DNA of 64,000 bases, from positions 186,001 to 250,000 of the forward strand of contig NZ_FNAI01000001.1 in the NCBI RefSeq assembly GCF_900101875.1. Direction: 5' to 3'. This stretch comes from Mucilaginibacter pineti. GTDB taxonomy: Bacteria > Bacteroidota > Bacteroidia > Sphingobacteriales > Sphingobacteriaceae. The notes below the pieces were generated by a model. It searched no databases. It had not been told where the DNA came from and worked only from the letters and a program-made list of their open reading frames with translations. Position numbers and translations under genes: made by a program. This document shows, piece by piece, positions 55,763 through 64,000 of the stretch; position 1 is the first letter of the stretch; every line of letters starts with the position of its first letter.

Positions 55763-57136
55763 TTAATATAAAGTGAATTCAACCCTACGGTTTGCCTGAC
55801 GGCCAGCAGCAGTTTTGTTTGTAGCAATTGGTTGGTTTTGACCATAACCTGTAGCTTCAATACGTGATGCGTTTGCACCTTTACTTACCAGGTAAGCTTT
55901 GATTGATTCTGCACGATCTTTTGATAACCTCATGTTCAAATCTTTTGAACCTGTATTATCGGTATGGCCTGCTAATTTTAAGCTGAAGTTTTTATCAACT
56001 AATAATTGAGCAACCCTGTCTAAGCTTGGTAAAGAGTGATCACGGATGGTTGATTTTCCTAAATCAAATTCAAGATTTTTAATCGCATCTTTAACTACTT
56101 TCTTGTCTTCTTCAGTTACATAAATAACCGGTTTAGCAAGTGGGCAACCAGAACCATCAACCTTTGTACCGGCTGGTGTGTTTGGACATTTGTCATTAAC
56201 GTCAACAACGCCATCTCCGTCACTATCAGTTGTTAATTTGGCAAGGTTTGCGTTAGTAGTGTTCAAATCATTTCTAAGTTGGTCGTTTTTAGCTTTTTCA
56301 GCATCAATTTGCTGTTGTAATTGTGATTTTGTTTGAGCATTTTCCCATAAGTATTCTGTACGCATAGATGATACAGGGTTATGAGTTGCCATTTGTGGCT
56401 TTTTGCTGCTTCCAAGGGCAAATTCTAAACCGATGTGGGCATAAGAAAACCTGTCGTTTGTTGAACCGTGGTTGTAACCATCAAAGTTATCTGAGTTAAC
56501 AAAGTTAACCTGGTAACCCATGTCTAAGTTTACACCTGGTGCAAGATCGAATTTTAAACCAAGACCTAAAGGAATATAAAGTTCATTTATTGATCCGTTC
56601 CCTGTTGTCTTGAATTTTGTTTCCTGGCCACCAACCGGGGTAACTTTAGGTGTGTAATTCATTCTACCAGCACCAAATGTTAAGTATGGTTGAATAAATG
56701 GTTTTTCATGACGCCAGTTAATATTGGCTAAAGTAATGTTTGCACTTAATGCTACCGAATAGTTTATATCAGTAACATATTGTGAATACGGTGAATTACC
56801 GCTGCCATCAGCCTGGCTGTCTGTCGATTTTACTTTACCACGCAGGAAATCTGCCTGTAAGCCAAATGAAGGTAAAATTTGTTTTTTGATGTAAGCACCG
56901 TAACCAACTTGTTCCATTGGGTTGGTGAAATCCTGGCGGCCATTGCTACCAAAGATGGTGAAAGGGGTTAACAATCCACCGTGTACACCTACTGACCATG
57001 TGCGTAATTGACCGCCACCGGAAAATGGTTTAACGTAATCGTTAGTTGCTGTAGTGTCTGGGGTTTGTGCAAATAATTTACCGCCTACCATAATTCCTGT
57101 AAGGAGCAGACCGGCTTTTTTTAAATTTGATTTCAT
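55763..57136 (-). CDS. OmpA-family outer-membrane protein with TSP3 repeat, copy 1
   Basis: A 457-residue protein: signal peptide (to L-F-A-Q), an eight-strand-type barrel (about 35-245), a linker coiled coil (LQQQIDAEKAKNDQLRNDLN), a thrombospondin type 3 calcium-binding stretch (DSDGDGVVDVNDKCPNTPAG) and an OmpA_C peptidoglycan-binding domain (LKLAGHTDNTGSKDLN, then R-R-V-E-F). It links outer membrane and cell wall. A paralogue of equal length lies upstream on the same strand. Confidence 0.93.
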   Translation of the reverse strand: MKSNLKKAGLLLTGIMVGGKLFAQTPDTTATNDYVKPFSGGGQLRTWSVGVHGGLLTPFTIFGSNGRQDFTNPMEQVGYGAYIKKQILPSFGLQADFLRGKVKSTDSQADGSGNSPYSQYVTDINYSVALSANITLANINWRHEKPFIQPYLTFGAGRMNYTPKVTPVGGQETKFKTTGNGSINELYIPLGLGLKFDLAPGVNLDMGYQVNFVNSDNFDGYNHGSTNDRFSYAHIGLEFALGSSKKPQMATHNPVSSMRTEYLWENAQTKSQLQQQIDAEKAKNDQLRNDLNTTNANLAKLTTDSDGDGVVDVNDKCPNTPAGTKVDGSGCPLAKPVIYVTEEDKKVVKDAIKNLEFDLGKSTIRDHSLPSLDRVAQLLVDKNFSLKLAGHTDNTGSKDLNMRLSKDRAESIKAYLVSKGANASRIEATGYGQNQPIATNKTAAGRQANRRVEFTLY

Positions 57137-57272
57137 AATCGTAATTTTAGTTATCGCATCAATTTTAAAGTGATGCTGACCCTCATATTCAACATTAATG
57201 CCACTGACAATTCTTTATACTCCCACAGGTTGTTTACATTAAGGTAACAATGTGATTCATAGCTATTAAATC

Positions 57273-57290
57273 CGCCACAGCAATGTGGCG
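57273..57290 (+). other. Short hairpin in the gap between the two OmpA-like genes
   Basis: CGCCACA and TGTGGCG form a 7-bp stem followed by TTTTG. No plus-strand gene precedes it. The 330-bp gap otherwise holds the terminator of the upstream paralogue (57406-57437) and no gene. Confidence 0.4.
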
Positions 57291-57405
57291 TTTTGTTAAT
57301 ATTAACTTTTTGTACCGAAAGGTTAGTGGGTCAAAAAAAGGACAGTTTTGGGGTTTTAGTCTAAAAAAGATATCAAGTTTCGTTATAAGAAAGTGCTGTT
57401 TAACT

Positions 57406-57437
57406 AAAAGAGCCACTCAACTGAGCGGCTCTTTTTA
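57406..57437 (-). terminator. Terminator between the OmpA paralogues
   Basis: AAAAGAGCC(A)CTCA pairs with TGAG(CG)GCTCTTTT, an imperfect palindrome resembling that at 55693-55738. It lies 30 nt past the stop of the upstream OmpA-like gene. Confidence 0.8.
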
Positions 57438-57466
57438 GTAGTAATGATGGTTTAGTTTTAAAAATT

Positions 57467-58840
57467 TTAAAATAAGGTAAATTCAACCCTGCGGTTTATT
57501 TGACGCCCCTTCGCCGTTTTGTTTGTAGCAATTGGCTGACTTTCGCCATAGCCGGTAGCTTCAATACGTGATGGATTTGCACCTTTGCTCACTAGGTAAG
57601 CTTTAACAGATTCGGCGCGGGCCTTTGATAGTTTCATGTTCATGGCGTCTGATCCTACATTGTCTGTATGGCCGGCAAGTTTCAAACTAAAGTTTTTATC
57701 TACCAGTAACTGAGCAACTTTATCAAGGCTTGGCAATGATTCTTTGTGGATAGTAGCCTTGCTAAAATCAAACTCAAGGTTTCTGATAGCTTCTTTAATA
57801 ACCTTTTTGTCTTCCTCGGTAACTACAGTGGGTAAAGGAAGCGGGCAGCCTGCACCATCAACCTTGGTATTAGGCGGTGTGTTGGGGCATTTGTCGTTGG
57901 CATCAACCACGCCATCGCCATCACTGTCTGTAGTTAATTTAGATAGCGTGGCATTGGTGGCGTCCAAATCGCTCCTGAGCTTATCGTTTTTAGCTTTTTC
58001 TGAATTTATCTCACCCTGCAGTTGTGTGTCTCCGGTTTTGTACTCGGTACGCATGGATGCTACCGGGTTATGTACTGCCATTTGTGGTTTTTTTGTACTG
58101 CCGAATGCAAACTCTAAACCACCGTGTATGTAAGAGAATTTATCGCTGCTTGTGCCGTAGTTGTAACCGTCGAGGTTATCGGTATTGGCAAAATTAGTAA
58201 TCCAGCCCAAATCTAAATTAAGGTTACGGGCTACGGTAAATTTAAACCCGAAACCCAGCGGTATATAGGTTTCAAATATTTTATGGTTGCCTTCGGTTTT
58301 AAAAGGAAGTTCAACACCGCCTCCTGCGCCATCATTATGGAATATCCTGGGGGTGTAATTCATAATACCGCCGCCCAATGTTATATATGGCTGTATAAAT
58401 GGCCTGTCGTGCTCCCAATTGATGTTGGCAAAGGTGAAATTTACGCTCAATGCCGCTGCCCAGTTTAAGCTGGTGTGGTAATAACCCAAACCATTGGGCT
58501 GTGTGCCTGTGGGGTCTACCTGGCTTTGAGTTGCATTTAGCTTACCCCTCATAGCATCTAACTGTATCCCTAATGATGGCAACACCTGCTTTTTTACATA
58601 CAGTCCGTATCCTAAGCTTGATGACGGATGCGTAAAATCCTGTTGATCTTTAGTGGTAAAAAAATTAAACCCGGTCATTATTCCCGCGCCTACTCCTAAC
58701 GACCATGTGTTTAACATTTTTGAGCCCGAAAACGGCTCTACATAATCCTTTGCCGTGGTGCTATCGGTTTGTGCAAATAATGTGCTGCCTACTATGAGCC
58801 CCACCAGCAGCAGCGTGATTTTTTTAAGATTTGGTTTCAT
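57467..58840 (-). CDS. OmpA-family outer-membrane protein with TSP3 repeat, copy 2
   Basis: Same architecture and exact length (457 residues) as its downstream neighbour: signal peptide (T-L-F-A-Q), barrel, coiled-coil linker (QGEINSEKAKNDKLRSDLDA), TSP3 (DSDGDGVVDANDKCPNTPPN) and OmpA_C (LKLAGHTDNVGSDAMN). The C-terminal 200 residues are much more similar than the barrels, so the surface parts have diverged. It has its own terminator and so is likely a separate unit. Confidence 0.93.
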   Translation of the reverse strand: MKPNLKKITLLLVGLIVGSTLFAQTDSTTAKDYVEPFSGSKMLNTWSLGVGAGIMTGFNFFTTKDQQDFTHPSSSLGYGLYVKKQVLPSLGIQLDAMRGKLNATQSQVDPTGTQPNGLGYYHTSLNWAAALSVNFTFANINWEHDRPFIQPYITLGGGIMNYTPRIFHNDGAGGGVELPFKTEGNHKIFETYIPLGFGFKFTVARNLNLDLGWITNFANTDNLDGYNYGTSSDKFSYIHGGLEFAFGSTKKPQMAVHNPVASMRTEYKTGDTQLQGEINSEKAKNDKLRSDLDATNATLSKLTTDSDGDGVVDANDKCPNTPPNTKVDGAGCPLPLPTVVTEEDKKVIKEAIRNLEFDFSKATIHKESLPSLDKVAQLLVDKNFSLKLAGHTDNVGSDAMNMKLSKARAESVKAYLVSKGANPSRIEATGYGESQPIATNKTAKGRQINRRVEFTLF

Positions 58841-58961
58841 ATTGCGTATGTTAATTTTACTTGGTTATTGTTATAAACAATTATACCTGTAATAACATAC
58901 AAATGATTGGGAGCTCTACCGTTAGTTGTGCCTTGTGAATATAATGAATAACGTATAAAAA

Positions 58962-58993
58962 ATAAGGGGTTGTGAACAAACACAACCCCTTAT
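58962..58993 (-). terminator. Terminator of the OsmC-family gene
   Basis: 13-bp stem ATAAGGGGTTGTG (58962-58974) with CACAACCCCTTAT (58981-58993); minus-strand T-run follows. Confidence 0.88.
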
Positions 58994-59013
58994 AAAGCTT
59001 ATTTATTATTTTA

Positions 59014-59448
59014 TTAAATAGTAACTTCAGGATGTATAAATACCTTCGATTTAATATCTGCACCGGCTTTGCCCAAAGTGGCCGCTACCGAACAATATTT
59101 GTTTAATGATAATTCAACCGCGCGGGCGGCTTTATCTTCATCAATATCGCCATAAAGGTGAAATTCAATGTCAATATCTTCCCAAAGTGAAGGCTCCTTA
59201 CCGGCTTCACGTTCGCCATTAACTATCATTTTATAGTCCTTTACTTCCTGGCGCTGCTTTTTTAGTATGCTTATCACATCAATTGCCGAGCAGCCAGCTA
59301 AACCCATTAACAATATTTGCATGGGGCGTATGCCAAAATCCTGGCCGCCGCTTTCGGGGCTGCTATCCATTTTTACAGTGTGGCCATTGGCATCAACTGC
59401 TTCAAAACCAAAATCACCGGATACTCTTTTTAATTCTATTGTAGCCAT
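59014..59448 (-). CDS. OsmC-family protein
   Basis: About 144 residues of the OsmC/Ohr fold: ATIELKRVSGDFGFEAVD, then GIRPMQILLMGLAGCSAIDV with one of the expected cysteines and a C-terminal NKYCSVAATLGKAG with the second. Such proteins reduce organic peroxides. The frame is open to 59466, but ATG 59448 (MATIELKRV) is the better start. Confidence 0.88.
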   Translation of the reverse strand: MATIELKRVSGDFGFEAVDANGHTVKMDSSPESGGQDFGIRPMQILLMGLAGCSAIDVISILKKQRQEVKDYKMIVNGEREAGKEPSLWEDIDIEFHLYGDIDEDKAARAVELSLNKYCSVAATLGKAGADIKSKVFIHPEVTI

Positions 59449-59540
59449 AATAAATGTATTGTACACTGCTAAGTTATGTATTTGTATGCGCTAAATAAAA
59501 CAAGCGCAACGGTTTAAATTGTTTATAATAAAATATGATG

Positions 59541-59957
59541 CTAAACTGATGTTTTCCTGAGCTTTACAGGTATTACCAGTTTTAAACCCGACCATGTTTC
59601 ATCTACAGCGCATACTTTAATATCAACCAGGCCAATTTCAAGCGAAAAATCCCTGATCACATCTTCGGTAATGTCGGTAACTACTTTTGATGCCTTTTTT
59701 GGCCACGAAACCCATATCATTCCGTCCTGCTTTATTTGCAGCATTAAACCGGGTAAAACGGTTAAAAACCCGGCCCTTTCTTTGGTAAAAAAATGGATCA
59801 CATCTTTGAGGATGGCTGTATCGTTAACAAAATAAACATCGGCAGGCATATCTGTAAATAGTTGCAGGTAGTGTTGCGGCGCATTAATCAGCGTAACTTT
59901 TGTACCGCTTTTTATGCCAAGCTTTTTTGCCAGCGGCGTGCCCGAATAACCTGCCAT
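59541..59957 (-). CDS. DUF3052-family protein
   Basis: A 138-residue protein starting AGYSGTPLAKKLGIKSG, the hallmark of DUF3052, with MIWVSWPKKASKV in the middle. The family has no assigned activity. It starts 4 nt after the DinB-like gene on the same strand, so both are probably co-transcribed. Confidence 0.82.
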   Translation of the reverse strand: MAGYSGTPLAKKLGIKSGTKVTLINAPQHYLQLFTDMPADVYFVNDTAILKDVIHFFTKERAGFLTVLPGLMLQIKQDGMIWVSWPKKASKVVTDITEDVIRDFSLEIGLVDIKVCAVDETWSGLKLVIPVKLRKTSV

Positions 59958-59961
59958 ATTA

Positions 59962-60393
59962 TTAAATACTTTTAAGATGATGCATTAAGTGTTCTACATA
60001 GTCGTTCGCCAGCCATTCTACAGTTTGCAGGTTGGGCTCGCCTTTACTGTTGTCGCAGCGGGCGGTTAGTCTGTCGGGCGGATAATTTTCCCAAACCCTG
60101 ATGATCTGCCTGTTCAGGAGGATCCACATATCCAGCAGTTCCTTAATATCCACCTGCTGGTAATGTTGAGCAGCAACATAGTCATCCTGCTCGTAAACCA
60201 GTTTAAAGTTTTCTTCATAAGTACAGCGTACAAAGCGCAGCAGGTTTATATGGCCGCTATCTATCAAATGCCCAATGATCTCCTTTCTTGACCATTTGTC
60301 CTCCGCGGGCTTGTAGTTCCAGTCAATATCTTGCGGCGTATTTTGCAAAAAGTCGGTAATTACTTTGTTTAAAAGCAGTGCGGGTACGGTCAT
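59962..60393 (-). CDS. DinB-family (YfiT-like) protein
   Basis: A 143-residue four-helix protein with the DinB/YfiT metal-site histidines: KWSRKEIIGHLIDSG and DYVEHLMHHLKSI. Members are putative metal-dependent hydrolases or thiol transferases; the substrate is unknown. It overlaps no other gene and precedes the DUF3052 gene by 4 nt. Confidence 0.82.
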   Translation of the reverse strand: MTVPALLLNKVITDFLQNTPQDIDWNYKPAEDKWSRKEIIGHLIDSGHINLLRFVRCTYEENFKLVYEQDDYVAAQHYQQVDIKELLDMWILLNRQIIRVWENYPPDRLTARCDNSKGEPNLQTVEWLANDYVEHLMHHLKSI

Positions 60394-60477
60394 GAGGGTA
60401 TTTTTAAATAAGTATTTAAAGATTGTTATTTCGTATTAAATTACAAAACCATTAACTTCAAAGCCTTAAACACTAAT

Positions 60478-61716
60478 ATGGCCCTTAATTATATCTGGAT
60501 AGCTTTTTTTGTAATTGCTTTTGTAGTAGCCCTCATAAAATTAGTTTTTTTTGGCGATGTGGAAGCGTTTAAGCTATTGGTTGAGGGTATTTTCAGTTCG
60601 TCGAAATCGTCGGTGATGGAAATCGCATTACCATTGGTAGGGTCAATGACTTTCTTTTTGGGAATACTAAATATTGGCGAAAAGGCAGGAGCAATTAATT
60701 TTTTATCGCGCATAGTTGGCCCGTTTTTTAGCCGCCTGTTTCCCGATGTGCCTAAGGATCATCCCGCTACAGGTCAGATGCTTATGAATTTTTCTGCAAA
60801 CCTGCTGGGGCTTGATAATGCCGCCACCCCCCTTGGACTTAAAGCCATGGGCAGTTTGCAGGAACTTAACCCTGATAAGGATACCGCCTCCAACGCGCAG
60901 ATCATGTTTTTGGTACTGCATACCTCTGGCTTGCAATTGTTGCCTGTAACCATAATTGCGCAAAGAGCAATATTAAATTCGGCCAACCCAACAGATATAT
61001 TTATCCCTTGCATAATTGCAACCTACGTGGCTACCGTTGTAGGACTAATAGCGGTGGCTATCAAACAAAAAATAAACCTTTTTGATAAGGTTATCATTAG
61101 TTGGTTGGGTGGCTTAACTACATTTATAACTTTGGTTGTATGGTGCTTTACACATTATTTAAGTAAAGAGCAGATTAGCGTTGTATCCAGTGTATCAAGT
61201 AACCTAATAATTTTTGCTATATGTACCATTTTTATTTTAGGTGGATTGATAAAAAAGTTGAATGTGTTTGAAGTCTTTATTGAAGGAGCTAAAGGGGGCT
61301 TTGAAACTTCTGTTAAAATAATCCCCTATCTGGTGGCGATGCTTGTAGGTATCAGCGTTTTCAGAAGCTGCGGCGCTTTGGATTATATTAACGACGGATT
61401 GAGATGGGTTTGTGTTCAGTTTAACTTCGACACCCGATTTGTGGATGCGATGCCTGTAGCTTATATGAAACCGTTAAGTGGTTCGGGTTCAAAGGCTATG
61501 ATGATTAATGTAATGACAACCTTTAAATCCGATAGCTTTGCCGGCCGCCTGGCCTGTATCTTCAACGGATCGGCCGATACTACATTTTATATAGTGGCGC
61601 TCTATTTTGGTTCGGTAGGCATTAAAAAATCCCGTTACGCCATTCCCGCCGGTTTAATAGCCGACCTTGCCGGGGTTGTAGCGGCTATTTTTGTCGCTTA
61701 TTTATTCTTTGGATAA
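60478..61716 (+). CDS. Nucleoside-recognition (gate) domain membrane protein, SpmA-SpmB fusion type
   Basis: A 412-residue inner-membrane protein with two gate-type halves: MLMNFSANLLGLDNAATPLGL in the first (SpmA-like) and MKPLSGSGSKAMMINVM with I-F-N-G-S-A-D-T-T-F in the second (SpmB-like). In Bacillus the two are separate spore-maturation genes; in Bacteroidota the fused form is common and its substrate is unknown. Single gene. Confidence 0.88.
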   Translation: MALNYIWIAFFVIAFVVALIKLVFFGDVEAFKLLVEGIFSSSKSSVMEIALPLVGSMTFFLGILNIGEKAGAINFLSRIVGPFFSRLFPDVPKDHPATGQMLMNFSANLLGLDNAATPLGLKAMGSLQELNPDKDTASNAQIMFLVLHTSGLQLLPVTIIAQRAILNSANPTDIFIPCIIATYVATVVGLIAVAIKQKINLFDKVIISWLGGLTTFITLVVWCFTHYLSKEQISVVSSVSSNLIIFAICTIFILGGLIKKLNVFEVFIEGAKGGFETSVKIIPYLVAMLVGISVFRSCGALDYINDGLRWVCVQFNFDTRFVDAMPVAYMKPLSGSGSKAMMINVMTTFKSDSFAGRLACIFNGSADTTFYIVALYFGSVGIKKSRYAIPAGLIADLAGVVAAIFVAYLFFG

Positions 61717-61979
61717 ACCTTCCTGTTGTTTTGAAAACTAATTAAACTATTGATTAATGAGTTGATTTTTAGTGCGTTATTTTTTCAGCAATTGTAACCA
61801 TTTCATTCAATCTTACGTCTAAAAGCCCAACCCGATAATTGATCAGTTAAATCGGTAGTTCGTTATTTTTCATACATCCCCAGCAACTTGTCACAAATTT
61901 CAGGTGCAAAAAGATGTTTGGATTTATATTGATCGTTTTTTTTATAAGTGTATTTGTATCAGTTATTTAATCTAAATCA

Positions 61980-62426
61980 ATGGAGAAGGTAGTTCACAAA
62001 GAAAAGCCTCAGGAAAGTTATAATAAGGATAAGCGGTATCGCAGAAAAACAGCCTTAACCGGTATTGGGCTGCTGTTTGCCCTCGGATTGATATTTGTTA
62101 TTGTAATTATAAAATTTGCAACTTCTGGCGGCACTTCAAATATGCTTTCTTTTACCATGTTCCCCAGCAGCGATGATGCTTATAAAATAGCCGAACAGTA
62201 CATATCCCCCACTATTCACTCGGGCAACTTATCTTTCTCAGAAGATCGGTATCAATTCGCCAAAAAGTCCGACTCGGTTTTTGTTATTAAATCGGATGTT
62301 ACCGGTATTGATGAAAAGGGCCAAAAGGTTAAAACCAACTTCTCCATCACCCTGAAATACGACGGTGGCTCAAAAACCAACATGGATAACTGGACTATGC
62401 TTGATATGAACGAAGTCGCAGAGTAA
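61980..62426 (+). CDS. Single-span membrane protein, unknown function
   Basis: A 148-residue protein: basic cytoplasmic N terminus (to KRYRRKTALTG), one membrane segment (about 29-48) and a 100-residue outer domain (DDAYKIAEQYISPTI, then YQFAKKSDSVFVIKSDVTG and WTMLDMNE). The outer domain loosely resembles the Coa1/Tim21 fold, but I do not claim it. The 263 bp before it show nothing I can name. Single gene. Confidence 0.65.
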   Translation: MEKVVHKEKPQESYNKDKRYRRKTALTGIGLLFALGLIFVIVIIKFATSGGTSNMLSFTMFPSSDDAYKIAEQYISPTIHSGNLSFSEDRYQFAKKSDSVFVIKSDVTGIDEKGQKVKTNFSITLKYDGGSKTNMDNWTMLDMNEVAE

Positions 62427-62620
62427 GCTTTCCTGTTAAACCCACCCCTTTTAATTCCCTCATTTGCTAATTAATTCGAAGTCGTTTTTTACCTCTTCGG
62501 AGTTGATAATTGTGTATTTTTAATAAATTATAAAAAAAAATAAATGCGGGGCAACCTTTGGCAACTGTGCTACGTGATAACTGAAAACAAAGGATAAATT
62601 AACACGGTAGATACCCGTTT

Positions 62621-63253
62621 ATGGGAGAAGCAGAACTACAGAAAGTAATTGCAGGCTGTTTACAGCATAGCAGAACAGACCAAAAAATGCTGTATAAGGC
62701 ATTCTATGGTTTTGCTATGAGCATATGCCTGCGTTACGCTGGAAATCGTTATGAAGCAGCCGAGATCATGAACCAGGGCTTTTTAAAGGTGTTCACCAAT
62801 TTACATAAATACGATACCGGACGACCGTTTATTGCCTGGGTTGGGCGCATAATGATGAATACTTCTGTTGATTATTACAGGAGCAACCTCAAACTATCGC
62901 TTAACGACGATTTGGATGCTGCGGAAGATATTGGCCATAACGATTTGCCCGATCAAAAACTGAACTATGACGATTTGATTAGCATGGTGCAGCAACTGCC
63001 AAACGCCTACCGTACCGTATTTAACCTGTTTGCCATTGAAGGATTTACACATGAAGAAATAGCCGCAAAGCTGAATATCAGCACAGGTACATCAAAATCA
63101 AATTTGTTTAAAGCGAGGGAGAAACTAAAAACGATGGTACTTAATGCCGGCCGCTTGCCGGATGCCGACACAGAAAGCAGTCGCCAGAATATTGTAGCCA
63201 TTGGTGCTATAAGCATTGGCATGTCTGTTTTGATAGAATTTATAATGAGATGA
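62621..63253 (+). CDS. ECF-type RNA polymerase sigma factor with a hydrophobic C-terminal tail
   Basis: Region 2 (MLYKAFYGFAMSICLRYAGN, then W-V-G-R-I-M-M-N-T-S-V-D-Y-Y-R) and region 4 (LPNAYRTVFNLFAIEGFTHEEIAAKLN) identify an ECF sigma factor of 210 residues. Unusually, the last 21 residues (NIVAIGAISIGMSVLIEFIMR) form a hydrophobic stretch long enough to touch a membrane. The stop codon overlaps the next start (ATGA), which codes for a likely partner. No DNA-binding target is recognisable. Confidence 0.88.
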   Translation: MGEAELQKVIAGCLQHSRTDQKMLYKAFYGFAMSICLRYAGNRYEAAEIMNQGFLKVFTNLHKYDTGRPFIAWVGRIMMNTSVDYYRSNLKLSLNDDLDAAEDIGHNDLPDQKLNYDDLISMVQQLPNAYRTVFNLFAIEGFTHEEIAAKLNISTGTSKSNLFKAREKLKTMVLNAGRLPDADTESSRQNIVAIGAISIGMSVLIEFIMR

Positions 63254-64000
63254 AAGAGAAAAAGGAAAATAAATTGGATCAGCTATTCAAAGACGGGATA
63301 TCCGGCTCTGAAGATCGTATTGTTTTTCGTGAGGAGGATTGGGCTTCAATGGAACAGTTACTGGATGGCAAATCCAGCAAAAAAGCAGGCGTGTTACGTT
63401 TTATATATTATGCCTCGGCAATAGCGGCTTTACTGCTACTGGCAATAGGTTTATATTTTTTTAATAACAAAGATAAGGCAACATCAAACCAAACGAAATT
63501 ATACGGTAATACAAAAAAACAACCTAAAACAAACAATAATCCGGTGCAGCCTGCTACACCACAGGATACAGGCATGATTGCGGTTAACAAAGGCTTAAAT
63601 AACAATGTTACTCCGGGGCAAAATAATAACCCGGTGGCGCCCTTGGCCGGTAATCATACAGGGCATTATTCGCCGGTTAACAATAATGTTGTGGTAAAAC
63701 CATCCGGGACAAACACAACAAAGGATAGTGTTGCCTTATATAACAACCTTGTTAATAATACCAATGTTACACCAAAAGATAAACGGGTAGTTAACAATAC
63801 AAATGCAACCGCTACTAATCAAATAGCATCGGCAGGTAACCAGGTACAAAATGGCGTGGCGGCCAATACAACGCCGGATACTGTTACCGAAGTACAGCAG
63901 CCGGTACAGCAAAGTAATAAAGCGCTTATAGCGGCCAATCAAAAATTTAAAACCCGGCCGCAATTTTCGCTGAGCGTATTGGCAGCACCGGATGTTAACG
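63250..64000 (+). CDS. Sigma-factor-linked membrane protein with long Asn/Thr linker, 3' end missing
   Basis: The start overlaps the sigma factor stop (ATGA) and the frame stays open to the window edge (250 residues). A charged N-terminal domain of about 50 residues (L-D-Q-L-F-K-D-G, then DWASMEQLLDG) precedes one membrane segment (about 55-74). Then comes a roughly 150-residue Asn/Thr/Val/Pro-rich linker and TRPQFSLSVLAAPDVN, like the first strand of an outer-membrane barrel. An anti-sigma role for the cytoplasmic part is inferred from position. Confidence 0.7.
   Translation, partial: MKEKKENKLDQLFKDGISGSEDRIVFREEDWASMEQLLDGKSSKKAGVLRFIYYASAIAALLLLAIGLYFFNNKDKATSNQTKLYGNTKKQPKTNNNPVQPATPQDTGMIAVNKGLNNNVTPGQNNNPVAPLAGNHTGHYSPVNNNVVVKPSGTNTTKDSVALYNNLVNNTNVTPKDKRVVNNTNATATNQIASAGNQVQNGVAANTTPDTVTEVQQPVQQSNKALIAANQKFKTRPQFSLSVLAAPDVN

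Noticed and set aside
57273..57290. Terminator of an unseen plus-strand small RNA
   Set aside because: A 7-bp stem with a short T-run alone is weak evidence, and no promoter or transcript body could be identified upstream.

Overview
The window comes from a Bacteroidota chromosome, most likely family Sphingobacteriaceae and possibly Mucilaginibacter or a close relative. The evidence is the gene content (menaquinone by the futalosine route, SAM-I riboswitch ahead of metY, BtuB/BtuG-type B12 uptake, OmpA proteins with thrombospondin type 3 repeats), several matches to the Bacteroidota promoter -7 box TAnnTTTG, weak or absent Shine-Dalgarno sequences, and moderate GC. The genus is inferred. I see no phage, plasmid, transposase, CRISPR array, rRNA or tRNA.

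Layout: 1-3.7 kb, end of a glutaminase-like enzyme, a UMF1-type transporter and a LutA-like protein. 4.2-7.5 kb, translation operon thrS-infC-rpmI-rplT, with infC apparently starting at TTG. 7.6-9.1 kb, a PAS-LuxR regulator and an SRPBCC protein. 9.2-17 kb, vitamin B12 region: on the minus strand a cobalamin riboswitch, btuB, a BtuG-like propeller, a surface lipoprotein and a second propeller; on the plus strand a DUF6580 membrane protein, a zinc-less sirtuin and a Dph6-like ATPase. 17-29 kb, housekeeping and accessory genes (msrC, alkyladenine glycosylase, kynureninase, bestrophin, HDAC-like, MATE, AlbA_2, GNAT, SDR, VOC). 29-34 kb, gyrA followed by two TPR genes. 34-38 kb, hemF, MFS, cold shock and peroxiredoxin. 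38-43 kb, trehalose metabolism (GH15 and an OtsA-OtsB fusion, convergent). 43.5-47.5 kb, SDR and menaquinone genes mqnA and mqnE. 48-53.4 kb, sulfur amino acids: a cystathionine synthase/lyase, then a SAM-I riboswitch, a short Cys-rich leader peptide, metY, metX and hom. 53.8-62.4 kb, gpmA, acetate transporter, two tandem OmpA paralogues, OsmC, DUF3052, DinB and a nucleoside-gate transporter. 62.6-64 kb, an ECF sigma factor overlapping a membrane protein that runs off the window.

Two things stand out. First, the metY leader combines a SAM-I riboswitch with a 36-residue ORF ending in a cysteine cluster (CICMCCCC), followed by mutually exclusive pairings, as expected for cysteine-sensing attenuation. 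Second, the intergenic DNA holds many inverted-repeat elements whose arms are 7-nt (sometimes 8-nt) tandem repeats. Many begin within a few bases of a stop codon, several end at the next promoter, and some enclose other palindromic repeats. Further families include a five-palindrome array (47.6-47.9 kb), GGTA-N5-TAC-N5' hairpins with covarying arms (53.5-53.8 kb) and REP-like 27-bp arms (40.1 and 55.6 kb).
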